Assembly (NCBI GenBank): GCA_014055525.1
Contig: WIAH01000016.1
Location: 31,572 to 95,571, forward strand
Direction of reading: 5' to 3'
Length of the DNA stretch: 64,000 nucleotides
Source: Nitrospira sp. CR1.3
GTDB taxonomy: Bacteria > Nitrospirota > Nitrospiria > Nitrospirales > Nitrospiraceae
In this document: piece by piece, positions 34,233 through 42,760 of the stretch
How positions within the stretch are numbered: the first letter of the stretch is position 1
Layout of the letters: each line of letters starts with the position of its first letter
Translations under genes and position numbers: made by a program
The notes under the pieces: model-generated
Told to the model about the DNA's origin: nothing
Database searches by the model: none
What the model saw: the letters and a program-made list of their open reading frames with translations, nothing else

Positions 34233-35354
34233 TTAAATGTGGTCCCCCGCCAGCCGATCCGGACTTCCCAGCATGGGGGCATTAACCGCCGGGGCCGAAT
34301 CCGTCGTCTCCCGCCGGTATCGATCCATCGTCAATAACATGACGCCCAGCACAACCATCAGCGTCAGATTGGAGTACAGCAGCGCGTAGCCCGCGATGAA
34401 CATGAGTCCCAGGCCGTAGCCGGCCAAGCGTCCCATGGTCAGCAATTTGATCACGGTATAGGACCAGCACAGGAGCCCTGCCATGTACAACGCAAAAGGA
34501 AGATAGAAGGTGTAGCCCATTCCGAACTGAAAAATCCACCCGATGCCGTCTGCGCCCTTGCGGATATTGTTCGCGAGCAGCGGGTCATATCGATTGAGGA
34601 GGTAATCCAAGAAGAGCATGCCGATGAAGATCGATCCCGATGTTCCCCAGAACCAAATCGCCCGGCGCCGCTGGCGCTGGTTGCGCGAGCGAAACGACAG
34701 TCCCCGACCGTAGGCCCAATAGACCAGAACGCTCGCCAGAACCATGAGGGCTTCTCCGCCCCGGTGAAATTCATAGACGAACGGCGGCGCCGCCACCGTG
34801 CCGATGAAACTGTAAAACGTCGAGACGATCTGGTAATAGAGCCATCCGGAGATCCCCAGCAGATAGACCACGCCGAGTACCCGGTGTGACCGCTCGCGAT
34901 GGGTCGTCAGATACTCCGACATCAACAGCCAAATCGCCGTCAGAGCGACCGAATTGTACATGGCCGAGCCGACCATCGTCGGCGGAACCAGCAGAAATCC
35001 GATCGTCAACAGAAGCAAGAGCGCCACGCAAGGAACGGTGACGATGTTCACACCGGTCCAACCACGGCCGGCCAGTCGATTCAGCATGCCGACCGTGAGC
35101 CCCAGAAACAAGAGGATGGCCACTGCGTTCAAGAGCCACTGCCCGATTTCCGTCAGCGCCGTAAAGGTCGGGATAATCCACTGATGATCGGCGGCCAGCT
35201 TGCTGAGGTGCATTCCCAGGCGGGAAACCAGCCGATAAAGGATCAACTCCAGAAAGGCGACCAGCAGCACCAGTTTGATCGTATATTGAAACAGGAGAGG
35301 CTGATCGCTCAGCTTTCCCGTGATCCGCTCCATGGTCATCGCCGATGCCGCCAC
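34233..35354 (-). CDS. Polytopic membrane protein, unknown
   Basis: 373 aa with about nine to ten predicted membrane helices (for example YTIKLVLLVAFLELILYRLV, VALLLLLTIGFLLVP, AGYGLGLMFIAGYALLY) and few charged residues. Candidate ligand histidines are HLSK, EFHR and HQ in loops; no haem or quinone motif is decisive. I do not recognise the family. Start GTG with AGCGGAG upstream; ATGs at 35339 and 35333 are alternatives. Given neighbours, a quinone- or cytochrome-interacting membrane anchor is possible but not shown. Confidence 0.7.
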   Translation of the reverse strand: MAASAMTMERITGKLSDQPLLFQYTIKLVLLVAFLELILYRLVSRLGMHLSKLAADHQWIIPTFTALTEIGQWLLNAVAILLFLGLTVGMLNRLAGRGWTGVNIVTVPCVALLLLLTIGFLLVPPTMVGSAMYNSVALTAIWLLMSEYLTTHRERSHRVLGVVYLLGISGWLYYQIVSTFYSFIGTVAAPPFVYEFHRGGEALMVLASVLVYWAYGRGLSFRSRNQRQRRRAIWFWGTSGSIFIGMLFLDYLLNRYDPLLANNIRKGADGIGWIFQFGMGYTFYLPFALYMAGLLCWSYTVIKLLTMGRLAGYGLGLMFIAGYALLYSNLTLMVVLGVMLLTMDRYRRETTDSAPAVNAPMLGSPDRLAGDHI

Positions 35355-35421
35355 GCGCTGCGCTCCGCTTCAAGAGTGTGAATTATTCCGACCCAAAAAC
35401 AATCTGTCAACAGCGACCCCG

Positions 35422-37203
35422 CTATGAACGAGCGACCGCCGCGGCCCCCTCGGCCTCTGACTTTGCCCGCGCAATGTACAGCAGCCCGTCCGCCATTGAA
35501 TAGTTGAACGGCAATTCGCACACGACTTCGCTGATTTTCTCGTAGACATGCTGATACAAACGTTCGGCTTGATCGGGGGTCATTCCTTCCTGCACTTCGT
35601 AAAAAAACCCCAGACTCAAATCTTCCGCGGAAGGCCGCATGATCCGCCGGATTCCGTAGCCACCCGGGTCGCTCATGATCGGAGCTTCCTTCTCGAGGTC
35701 GAACAGGCAGGGCTGGCAGGAGAAGCCGTACGAGTCGTGCAGCTTCTTATTCTCCACGATGAAATTCATCGTCTCCAGAGCTTCCTCTTCTTTCTCGGTC
35801 GGGAAACCGACGATGATGTAGCAATGGACGGCGATGCCGAGGTCGACGCAATCGTTGGTGATGCGCCGGACCCATTCCTGCTGAATGCCTTTCTTCATGA
35901 AGTCCATGATGCGCTGATTGAAAGACTCCAGCCCGAACACGATCTTCAGGCATCCGGCGTCGCGCATGGAAGTCAACAGCTCCCGCGTGAGATGCTTCTC
36001 AAACCGCATCTCGCAGGTCCACTTGATATCCAACCGGCGGTCGATCACCTGCTGGCACAGCCGCTTTGTCGGAGACAAGGCGAAGCACTCGTCCGTGAAA
36101 AAGAAATTCCGCACACCGTACCTCTGTTTGAGCCATTCCAACTCTTCGACGGTCCGGCCGGGATCTTTCTGGCGGAAGTTCTGGTGGTCGAGCGTGAGGG
36201 CGCAAAACGCGCAATCCTTGTAGTAGCAACCGCGCGAAAATTGCACCGGCAACACGGGCTCAGGGGAGAGGTAGCTTCCAAGCGGGAATCCGTCGTAGTT
36301 GGGCGCCGGAAGCTGATTGATGTTTTCCGAATAGAACGGCTGATTGACGATGATCTTGCCGCTCTGGCGATAAATCAGGTTCGGCACCTTGCTGAAATCC
36401 TTTTTCCCCGCCATCTGGTTAACCAGTTCCAGCAGGGCGGTCTCCCCTTCGAAGACAACGATGTCGTCGGTGATCTCGAACAGGCTGGGACAGCGGCGCA
36501 GGTTGTCGACCAGGCGGGTAAAGATACTGCCTCCGATCGTCAGGTGAATGTCGGGAGCCGCTTCTTTGATTAAGCGGCAGAGCGTGAGGCCGGGAATGAT
36601 TTGGGACGTGGCGGTAATCGACACGCCGATGAGGTCGGGGCGGTCTCGAACGATCGACGAGATGAATCGCTCGCGGAAGAGCCTGATGTAGGGATTCTGT
36701 TGCTCGTCCCGAACGACCTTCATGAGATCCTTGGACGAGTATATGGAATAGGTGCTGAACTGGTTGTCTACCACCGTCAGCCGCGTCGGGAAATACAGGG
36801 TTGAGATGACTTCCAGCCACTTGTCGATCAGAAACAGGCTCTCCCGATAAGCCTCCATGTCGTAGAAGCCTTCGCTCCGGAGCGTTTCCTTCGCCGACTC
36901 AATTCGGTCGATCAGGTACGGAAACCGGTCAAGGGATTCCACGAGCCCCGCCAGGTGTTCCGCGCTGCCGGGGCCGGTTTCTCCCGTATGCTCCCGTTCG
37001 AGAGTCTTTTTCTTGTCGAGTAGGCCTTGGTAGAGTTCGGCCCCGTAGGACTTTGTCACGATCTCATCGAGGAGCTCGATTCCCAGGTCTCGCTGAGAGA
37101 CGTTCGAGACACCGGCCTGCGCGAGAAATCCCGTCAGTGAGGGCAGACTCAGATAAGGCTGGGACGGATGCCAGGTCGGAGGGAAAAGGAGAGAGACCTT
37201 CAT
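35422..37203 (-). CDS. Radical SAM enzyme of the B12-binding type
   Basis: 593 aa. The radical SAM core (about residues 300-520) carries RGCYYKDCAFCAL, a CX4CX2C cluster motif rather than the canonical CX3CX2C, as seen in some B12-type families, followed by FFTDECFALSP. The N-terminal 250 residues resemble a cobalamin-binding Rossmann domain (GVSITATSQIIPGLTLCRLI, LTIGGSIF), but the DxHxxG histidine motif is not evident. Substrate unknown. First gene after the terminator that follows the NxrC-like gene; an AT-rich region with a TTTGAAA/TTTCAAA dyad lies upstream. Confidence 0.8.
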   Translation of the reverse strand: MKVSLLFPPTWHPSQPYLSLPSLTGFLAQAGVSNVSQRDLGIELLDEIVTKSYGAELYQGLLDKKKTLEREHTGETGPGSAEHLAGLVESLDRFPYLIDRIESAKETLRSEGFYDMEAYRESLFLIDKWLEVISTLYFPTRLTVVDNQFSTYSIYSSKDLMKVVRDEQQNPYIRLFRERFISSIVRDRPDLIGVSITATSQIIPGLTLCRLIKEAAPDIHLTIGGSIFTRLVDNLRRCPSLFEITDDIVVFEGETALLELVNQMAGKKDFSKVPNLIYRQSGKIIVNQPFYSENINQLPAPNYDGFPLGSYLSPEPVLPVQFSRGCYYKDCAFCALTLDHQNFRQKDPGRTVEELEWLKQRYGVRNFFFTDECFALSPTKRLCQQVIDRRLDIKWTCEMRFEKHLTRELLTSMRDAGCLKIVFGLESFNQRIMDFMKKGIQQEWVRRITNDCVDLGIAVHCYIIVGFPTEKEEEALETMNFIVENKKLHDSYGFSCQPCLFDLEKEAPIMSDPGGYGIRRIMRPSAEDLSLGFFYEVQEGMTPDQAERLYQHVYEKISEVVCELPFNYSMADGLLYIARAKSEAEGAAAVARS

Positions 37204-37223
37204 ATGAAATCTCTACCGACTGG

Positions 37224-37248
37224 TTTGAAAAATAAGATGAATTTCAAA
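37224..37248. promoter_or_regulatory. Possible operator dyad upstream of the radical SAM gene
   Basis: TTTGAAA (37224-37230) and TTTCAAA (37242-37248) form an inverted repeat in the AT-rich stretch immediately before the gene start. Binding protein unknown. Confidence 0.3.
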
Positions 37249-37357
37249 ATACGATGATCATGTTTTATACACTCCGCGCTCGCCCAAAAGCAACCCTCAA
37301 GGGCTCCGGTAGTTGGCATAATACCACGCGGGATTTGAGCTCTACCCGATAGGAAAG

Positions 37358-37414
37358 CAAAAAGAAAAGCCCCGGTTCAACGTCACCAGCGGTGATCCTT
37401 CGAACCGAGGCCTT
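37358..37414 (-). terminator. Intrinsic terminator after the NxrC-like gene
   Basis: GCCCCGGTTC (37369-37378) faces GAACCGAGGC (37402-37411) with an inner TCACC/GGTGA stem; on the minus strand the U-rich tract (complement of 37358-37370) follows. T-rich sequence on the other side allows bidirectional use. Confidence 0.7.
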
Positions 37415-37474
37415 CCTTTTACTGTGTCACGTCCGCCCTAAGGGCAAAACGTGATCTCTCCAAAGATCTTCAGC

Positions 37475-38428
37475 TCATGGAAGCTTGAGCGTGAACCAAG
37501 TGGAGAGCGCCTTCATTCCATTACGCTCAATGTTGGAGCCGTCCCACACCGCAAACGCGATAGGCACGGACATCCCGCCCTTGAACTGCGTGTCATTGGC
37601 ATCGCCTGTTTCCAAGGTCCGCTTCACAACCACGCGCCAAGTCGGCCCGGAGAACCCGCCTCCCTTGACGGACCCGGCCGGCTCCCATACGCCATTGCCG
37701 ATCACATCCTGGTGAGCCTGTGTTGTGAGGGTGCTGAAACCGTTGGCGTTCAGATCCTCGACCGAGCTCACGCGCAGCGTCGGGTCGGACATGATGTTGC
37801 CTGACCAGATACCGGGATTGAAGGGTCCGAGGCTGCGTCCGATCCGGTCCGGATAGGTCACGCCGCCCGCGGGCTCTTCAAAATAGTAGTCCCAGAAAAT
37901 CCCGGGATATTGATCGTCCACATCCCAGATCCCAGCGCTGTCCTTTCCGAGATCCTTCTGCCATTCCGCGTTCCACCGCCAGATATTGGTGGTCCCGCCG
38001 GACTGGCCCATACACTGGAACGGCGGCGCTCCCGACGTGTTGACCGGGAACATGATCGCCGCCTGATCACGGAAGTCCTGTGGACCGATCGTCGTGTCGT
38101 TCTTCGTCTGATCGCTCCACTCGACCCGCAATCCAAGCTCCTTGCCGTTCGTCATGGCCTTTACGAAAACCGATTTGACGGAGATGTTCGGGTGCATCGG
38201 CGTGGTGATCAACTGACCACTCAACGGCACGATTACACCAGGCACACTCTCCCAGATCGGATTCGCACCATCCATGGGGATGGGGCCCTTCACCGCCTTC
38301 GCCGGAATCGTTACCGGCTGGCTGACGGCCAAGGGTACCTGCCCAATCGTCAGCATCACGCCCACGATCAGGGCAGAGAGAAGAATGCCGAACACCACAG
38401 ACTTGTTGTGTGTCTGCACTACTCTCAT
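37475..38428 (-). CDS. nxrC: NxrC-like candidate nitrite oxidoreductase gamma subunit
   Basis: 317 aa, signal peptide (GILLSALIVGVMLTIGQVP) and the EB_dh-type haem b fold. The axial methionine lies in PFQCMGQSGG (about residue 140) and the conserved lysine in NGMKALSTWF near the end. Gamma subunits of this kind (EbdC, DdhC) pass electrons from the iron-sulfur beta subunit to haem c. In Nitrospira such proteins are proposed as NxrC. Good GAGGAGGG ribosome site. It follows the TorD-like gene and is closed by a strong terminator. nxrA/nxrB are not in the window, so the assignment to nitrite oxidoreductase is by family and genus context. Confidence 0.8.
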   Translation of the reverse strand: MRVVQTHNKSVVFGILLSALIVGVMLTIGQVPLAVSQPVTIPAKAVKGPIPMDGANPIWESVPGVIVPLSGQLITTPMHPNISVKSVFVKAMTNGKELGLRVEWSDQTKNDTTIGPQDFRDQAAIMFPVNTSGAPPFQCMGQSGGTTNIWRWNAEWQKDLGKDSAGIWDVDDQYPGIFWDYYFEEPAGGVTYPDRIGRSLGPFNPGIWSGNIMSDPTLRVSSVEDLNANGFSTLTTQAHQDVIGNGVWEPAGSVKGGGFSGPTWRVVVKRTLETGDANDTQFKGGMSVPIAFAVWDGSNIERNGMKALSTWFTLKLP

Positions 38429-38523
38429 GGACTATACCCTCCTCTCGATTAAGTGATTAAAAACTGCGACCCAATATGACTGCCGACAAACGAAAAATAG
38501 AACACCGGACATGAATACGGATA

Positions 38524-39495
38524 TTAGGCGGTCCCGACCGGCCCCCCTTCCTCCTTGTTTTTCTCCCTGTCCTTCTGATCCATAAAATCCTGCGCGCCCG
38601 TTTCATTCAACAACAGGCTGAGCTCGTTGCCCTGATCCTGCGCTCCGCACTCGTACGTCTGCCCTTCCGGCGCATTGAAGGTCGCGGGACGGTAGTCCGT
38701 TTCCGAATATGGTTGCGGCGTGACCCCGAGAAATGCGGACTCAAAATCCATCCAATCGGCAGTCATATCGGCCACAAGCTTGAAAAGCCCGGAGTCCGCC
38801 TTCTTGACCAACATCCGGCAAAAGAGGGGAACCCAACGTCCGATGTGATTCTTGACGAATTTCCTCTGGGCATCCACAACGATCTGCGTCTTGTCGGCCC
38901 CGTCGTGACAGCGGGAATACGACTCCTTGTACGCGAGAAAATGCATAAATTCGAATTCAACGCTCAGATGATCGAGCCGTTCGTGAATGTCCTTCGACAG
39001 TTCCACGCCGAAGGCCTTATAGAAGCCTGCGATGTCGCCCATAACGTGGGACTGCGCAAAGACGTGGTCGTTGCCGAACAGCGTTTCGTAGGGGGGACAA
39101 TCGAGCGTGATGACGTTGCTGAAGACTCGCCGGTGTTCCGCTTGCAGGTCGGTGAGCTGCCAATTGACGCATTCAGACGCCACAAGTTTCTCGATCTGAT
39201 CGAACTGCTTCCGGAGAGCGATAAGTTTCTGTTTCGCCCGCTCTCCGCCGTTGCCGTCGAGCGACTTTTCCAGCCCGTCGATCGCCGCGCGACCGTCCTC
39301 GACGAACTCGCCGCATTGCACATAATCAAGAAATTCGTCGTCTTCCGGATAGAGCAGACTCCACGAGACGAGAAGATAAATCTTGCTGCGATTCAGGGCA
39401 CGTTCTACGGCTGGGGAGTCTTTAATCGCCGTTGGAGTGGGGACGACGGCTGTGGCGGAAGCGGAGGTATTTTGCACCGGCTGTTTACTCGTCAT
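38524..39495 (-). CDS. TorD/DmsD-type molybdoenzyme chaperone
   Basis: 323 aa, helical, cytoplasmic. The region with YETLFGNDHVFAQSHVMGDI and the later HLSVEFEFMHFLAYKE matches the TorD/DmsD/NarJ-like fold, which binds the signal peptide of the apo-catalytic subunit until the molybdopterin cofactor is inserted. N- and C-terminal tails are low complexity. Directly upstream of the NxrC-like gene, with a strong own promoter. It is the expected chaperone for nitrite oxidoreductase maturation, by inference. Confidence 0.8.
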   Translation of the reverse strand: MTSKQPVQNTSASATAVVPTPTAIKDSPAVERALNRSKIYLLVSWSLLYPEDDEFLDYVQCGEFVEDGRAAIDGLEKSLDGNGGERAKQKLIALRKQFDQIEKLVASECVNWQLTDLQAEHRRVFSNVITLDCPPYETLFGNDHVFAQSHVMGDIAGFYKAFGVELSKDIHERLDHLSVEFEFMHFLAYKESYSRCHDGADKTQIVVDAQRKFVKNHIGRWVPLFCRMLVKKADSGLFKLVADMTADWMDFESAFLGVTPQPYSETDYRPATFNAPEGQTYECGAQDQGNELSLLLNETGAQDFMDQKDREKNKEEGGPVGTA

Positions 39496-39581
39496 AATGA
39501 GAATCAGCTCCTCGGTTTAACCCTTATGCCGTGAAGGATTTTCCCGGCCCGTGCGGTCAAACCTCTGGCACAAGCTCGGGT

Positions 39582-39610
39582 ATGATAGGTAATGGCCCAG
39601 TCGATGTCAA
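39582..39610 (-). promoter_or_regulatory. Strong promoter of the TorD-nxrC unit
   Basis: Minus strand TTGACA (39605-39610), 17-base spacer, TATCAT (39582-39587), about 87 bases before the TorD-like ATG. Confidence 0.7.
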
Positions 39611-39739
39611 GCATGTTCTCTGGCATTCAAAAAACAATCTTAACCCGCTGAATTATTGAAATTTTGCCTCCTCCCGTCCTCGAATATTTTCCTTGAACTT
39701 TTGATGTGATCCTGCTCTCCAAGATACGCTTGGGACAGG

Positions 39740-40336
39740 TTAGCCGGTCTCAGCCATCAACCTGAGCGGCGTCACTCGAATCGCGATATGATCATTGACG
39801 GTTTTGCATACCTGCTCGCAGATGCCGCATCCAACGCACCTCTCAGGGGCAACCGTCAGCTGTTGCGTATCAAAATCCATCGACAGCGCTTCCATCGGAC
39901 ACTTCGAGGCGCAGGCATGGCACCCTTGCGCGGCCGTACAGATCCGATGCGCGACGACCGCGGTGCCCATATGGACCTGTTCCCGGTCACCGACTGGAAG
40001 CAATGCTTCGGTCGCACAAGCTGCAATGCAGGGAAAGTCCTCGCAGAGATAGCATGGAGTCCGGTCGGGAAAAATCACTGGCGTGCCATCCTGCTGATGA
40101 AAGATGATCGACCCGTGCGGACAGGCTTTCGCGCAGTCGCTGCATTTGGTGCAGCGATCAAGAAATAACGACTCCTCGACTGCTCCGGGCGGACGCAACC
40201 AATCGGTCCGCAACAAGGGCGCGGGTTTCTCCGGAGCCGCCTCGGCATGTTTGGAATATTCCTGCGCGGCTTTGGCCACGGACAGGACGGAATCCTTCAG
40301 GAAGTCGCGCCGGCCGTAATTGGAATCGGTGGCCAC
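39740..40336 (-). CDS. NapG/NapF-like ferredoxin with four [4Fe-4S] sites
   Basis: 198 aa with four cysteine clusters: CTKCSDCAKACP, CYLCEDFPCIAACA, CTAAQGCHACASKCP and CVGCGICEQVC, the pattern of NapG/NapF/DmsB-type electron carriers. The N-terminus YGRRDFLKDS contains the Tat consensus RRxFLK, but the following segment (SVLSVAKAAQEY) is barely hydrophobic. It could be exported by Tat, or the motif may be vestigial. Start is GTG at 40336 without a clear ribosome site. Lies between the HEXXH protein and the TorD-like gene. Confidence 0.82.
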   Translation of the reverse strand: MATDSNYGRRDFLKDSVLSVAKAAQEYSKHAEAAPEKPAPLLRTDWLRPPGAVEESLFLDRCTKCSDCAKACPHGSIIFHQQDGTPVIFPDRTPCYLCEDFPCIAACATEALLPVGDREQVHMGTAVVAHRICTAAQGCHACASKCPMEALSMDFDTQQLTVAPERCVGCGICEQVCKTVNDHIAIRVTPLRLMAETG

Positions 40337-40349
40337 TGGTAGAATTGGT

Positions 40350-40398
40350 CTGAGGTTGAGCTTAAGGTTAAGCGGAACCGACCAAGCCTCAACCTCAG
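40350..40398. repeat. AGGTTGAG hairpin repeat, copy 2
   Basis: CTGAGGTTGAG (40350-40360) faces CTCAACCTCAG (40388-40398), perfect 11-base arms, with CTTAAGGTTAAG inside and CTTGACCTT after. Intergenic between two minus-strand genes. Confidence 0.7.
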
Positions 40399-40417
40399 CC
40401 TTGACCTTTCATTGCCG

Positions 40418-41416
40418 TTACATCACACCATCTGCTCGCAGTTTGTAGACTTCCACACAACGGTCGCAGGCGCCGAATTCGACGTCCCAGCCCGGGTGAT
40501 TTTCCCGGATAAAATCCAACACGTAGGTTTCGAGCTTGCCGCCCAGATCTTCCACCCACGAATACGTCGGGAACCGGCAGAGCGGGCAGGGGAAACCTGG
40601 CATCAACATGACCTTGTTTTCCGTCTCCGGAACTTCGCCGCCTTCAACGTCGACGGCACGATCCATCACCCGCAACGTGTCCGTCGCCATCTCGATCAAT
40701 TCCGAGTGGGTGAAGAATCCCGCCTGCCACAACCCTTCGAATACCGATTTCAATTGAGGGGCGGGGATCTTCCGGTACCACGAACGAAACTCCTTGAACC
40801 GATCCTCTTTCCTCAGCATCGGCTCCTTGCCGGCCGCCATCAACCGGCTGTCCACGCTGAGGCTCCACAGCACACGATACCGCTGTAAAATGAGGGTTTC
40901 CTCGCCGGGGTTCTGGCCGACTTTGGTGTCGGGGTCGTATCCGAAGTGCGGACCGAGCATATCAGAAATGTGCATCAGTTCATGCCGGCAGTATCGCGTG
41001 AGGGCGGGGTCGTAAAATCGCCGGGGAATGAGCTTGATGCCGACGCCTTTCAATCCCTTTTCCTCAAATTGCTTGGCCAGTTCATGCTCGACCGATCCCC
41101 ATTTCCTCAGGATGTCGACGCCTTCCTGATCCTCTTTCAGCACGCCCTTGACCAGGACGATCCCGACCTGCTCCCGTAATACCGGATATTCATCAAAGGC
41201 CTCACGAATGATGTCGGAAAACCCCCAGGTTCCGAACAGATATTGGTAGAGCTTCTTGAATTCGCTTTCTCGATCGTCCAGGGTAAACTTTTCATAGATC
41301 GGATCAGCCAGCTCGTGGAACTCCTTATAATAGGTGGGATCCCCCTCTCGCTCAGTCTTCTCGACGAAAGAATCGATGACTTCCTGCAACAATGCCGGTT
41401 GAAAACGAAGTTCCAT
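40418..41416 (-). CDS. HEXXH-containing protein with C-terminal CXXC pairs
   Basis: 332 aa, soluble, helical. HELMHISDML (about residue 150) has the zincin-type HEXXH, preceded by ALTRYCR. C-terminal CPLC and CDRC pairs could bind a second metal. No signal peptide. I do not recognise the family; a metalloprotease or metal-handling maturation factor is possible. The ATG at 41416 is chosen (GAGGAG upstream) over 41431. First gene of the molybdoenzyme-support island. Confidence 0.7.
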   Translation of the reverse strand: MELRFQPALLQEVIDSFVEKTEREGDPTYYKEFHELADPIYEKFTLDDRESEFKKLYQYLFGTWGFSDIIREAFDEYPVLREQVGIVLVKGVLKEDQEGVDILRKWGSVEHELAKQFEEKGLKGVGIKLIPRRFYDPALTRYCRHELMHISDMLGPHFGYDPDTKVGQNPGEETLILQRYRVLWSLSVDSRLMAAGKEPMLRKEDRFKEFRSWYRKIPAPQLKSVFEGLWQAGFFTHSELIEMATDTLRVMDRAVDVEGGEVPETENKVMLMPGFPCPLCRFPTYSWVEDLGGKLETYVLDFIRENHPGWDVEFGACDRCVEVYKLRADGVM

Positions 41417-41611
41417 GACGCTCCTCAACACCCCTGAAGTGACGCCAGCCCTCGCCGCAACGTCACTCTCGCAACGGCTTGACTTGGCGACTGACCTTCT
41501 CTTACGATCACCAAAACCAACGGAAATTATACCGGCCTGGAACGGCGATTTGCAATCAAGCCCGTCGCCGCAGGCCGTTCAACCGCCGCGACATCAGTAA
41601 GGGTAACATCC

Positions 41612-42712
41612 ATGGCTGAACAGAGCCTGTCTTCAACCGCCGCCGCGCCGCCTTCACCGGCCCCGTCGTCCAGCTCAGTCCCACCGGCGATCGACTTTCT
41701 GGAATACTGGAAAGCCGGAGCGCGCGAACTGAGGACGTTCCGCGGACATTCGCATGGCATCTGGTCCGTCGCGTTCGCGCCGGACGGCCTCACGCTGGCC
41801 AGCGCGGGAGTCGACCGTCTCGTCCGCATTTGGGACATCGAAACCGGGCGGCTGCTGCGCTCCTTGCGCGGGCATACCAATGACATTCGCGCCGTGCTCT
41901 TCACTCCCGACGGGCAGAACCTGGCCACCGGCAGCGAAGACCGGACGATCAGACTCTGGAATCCCAAAACCGGCGAACCCATGAAGCTTCTGTTTAGTCG
42001 ATACGACCACAATGTCTGCAGCCTCTCCCTTTCTCCCGACGGCTTGATGCTGGCGCGGGGCAGTCACAATAAAGACATCAAGATTTGGGAAGTCACGACC
42101 GGCACCGAGTTGATGACGCTGCTCGGCAAGGACCAATACGATCACCACTGGTCCGTCTGCGTGGCGTTTTCACCGGACGGCATGCACCTCGCGAGCGGCA
42201 CGGACATCGGAAAGATCAAGATCTGGGAAGTGCTCCCCAGCGGGGAAGAGAAGATTCTGCACAACGGCCATTGGAAACAGGATGAAGAGGACTCCACGGA
42301 AACCCGGGGCTATTTCATCGAAGACGACGGCGGATTCCAGAAACCGATGGATTACTGGATCGGCGCCATGACCTTTACACCCGACGCCAAGTATCTGATC
42401 ACGGGCAGTCGCGACCAGACCATCAAGCTGTTCGAGATGCCGCAGGCACTTGAATACCGCACCTTCAAAGGCCACACCGGCTGGGTCAGGTCGCTCGTTG
42501 TGACGCCGGACGGGAAGGTCCTCATCAGCGCGGGGGACGACAACACGATTCGGTTCTGGGATCTGGCGAACGGACGTTCGTTCCGCACGATCAAGACTCA
42601 CACCGGCGCGGTACGACGCGTCACCCTGTCTCCGGACGGACTCAGACTGGCCAGCGCATCATGGGATCGTACCGTAAAACTGTGGGGCGGCGGACCGGAA
42701 TCGACCGAGTGA
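41612..42712 (+). CDS. WD40-repeat protein
   Basis: 366 aa, about seven WD40 blades, each with GHxxxVxSVAFxPDG and xxWD endings (for example HSHGIWSVAFAPDG, VRIWDIETG), after a Pro/Ala/Ser-rich start. Cytoplasmic by lack of a signal. WD40 proteins are scaffolds; partner unknown. Converges on the sigma-54 response regulator gene. Confidence 0.9.
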   Translation: MAEQSLSSTAAAPPSPAPSSSSVPPAIDFLEYWKAGARELRTFRGHSHGIWSVAFAPDGLTLASAGVDRLVRIWDIETGRLLRSLRGHTNDIRAVLFTPDGQNLATGSEDRTIRLWNPKTGEPMKLLFSRYDHNVCSLSLSPDGLMLARGSHNKDIKIWEVTTGTELMTLLGKDQYDHHWSVCVAFSPDGMHLASGTDIGKIKIWEVLPSGEEKILHNGHWKQDEEDSTETRGYFIEDDGGFQKPMDYWIGAMTFTPDAKYLITGSRDQTIKLFEMPQALEYRTFKGHTGWVRSLVVTPDGKVLISAGDDNTIRFWDLANGRSFRTIKTHTGAVRRVTLSPDGLRLASASWDRTVKLWGGGPESTE

Positions 42713-42760
42713 GGACGGAAGAAGAACTTTCCTGGACTGCTGGCCGAGAAAATTGAGCAT

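Noticed and set aside
35548..36573. Plus-strand frame of 341 aa
   Set aside because: Antisense to the radical SAM core.
39560..39590. Sigma-54 promoter (TGGCAC near 39567) upstream of the TorD-like gene
   Set aside because: No GC doublet at the right spacing and wrong strand; a good sigma-70 promoter is present instead.
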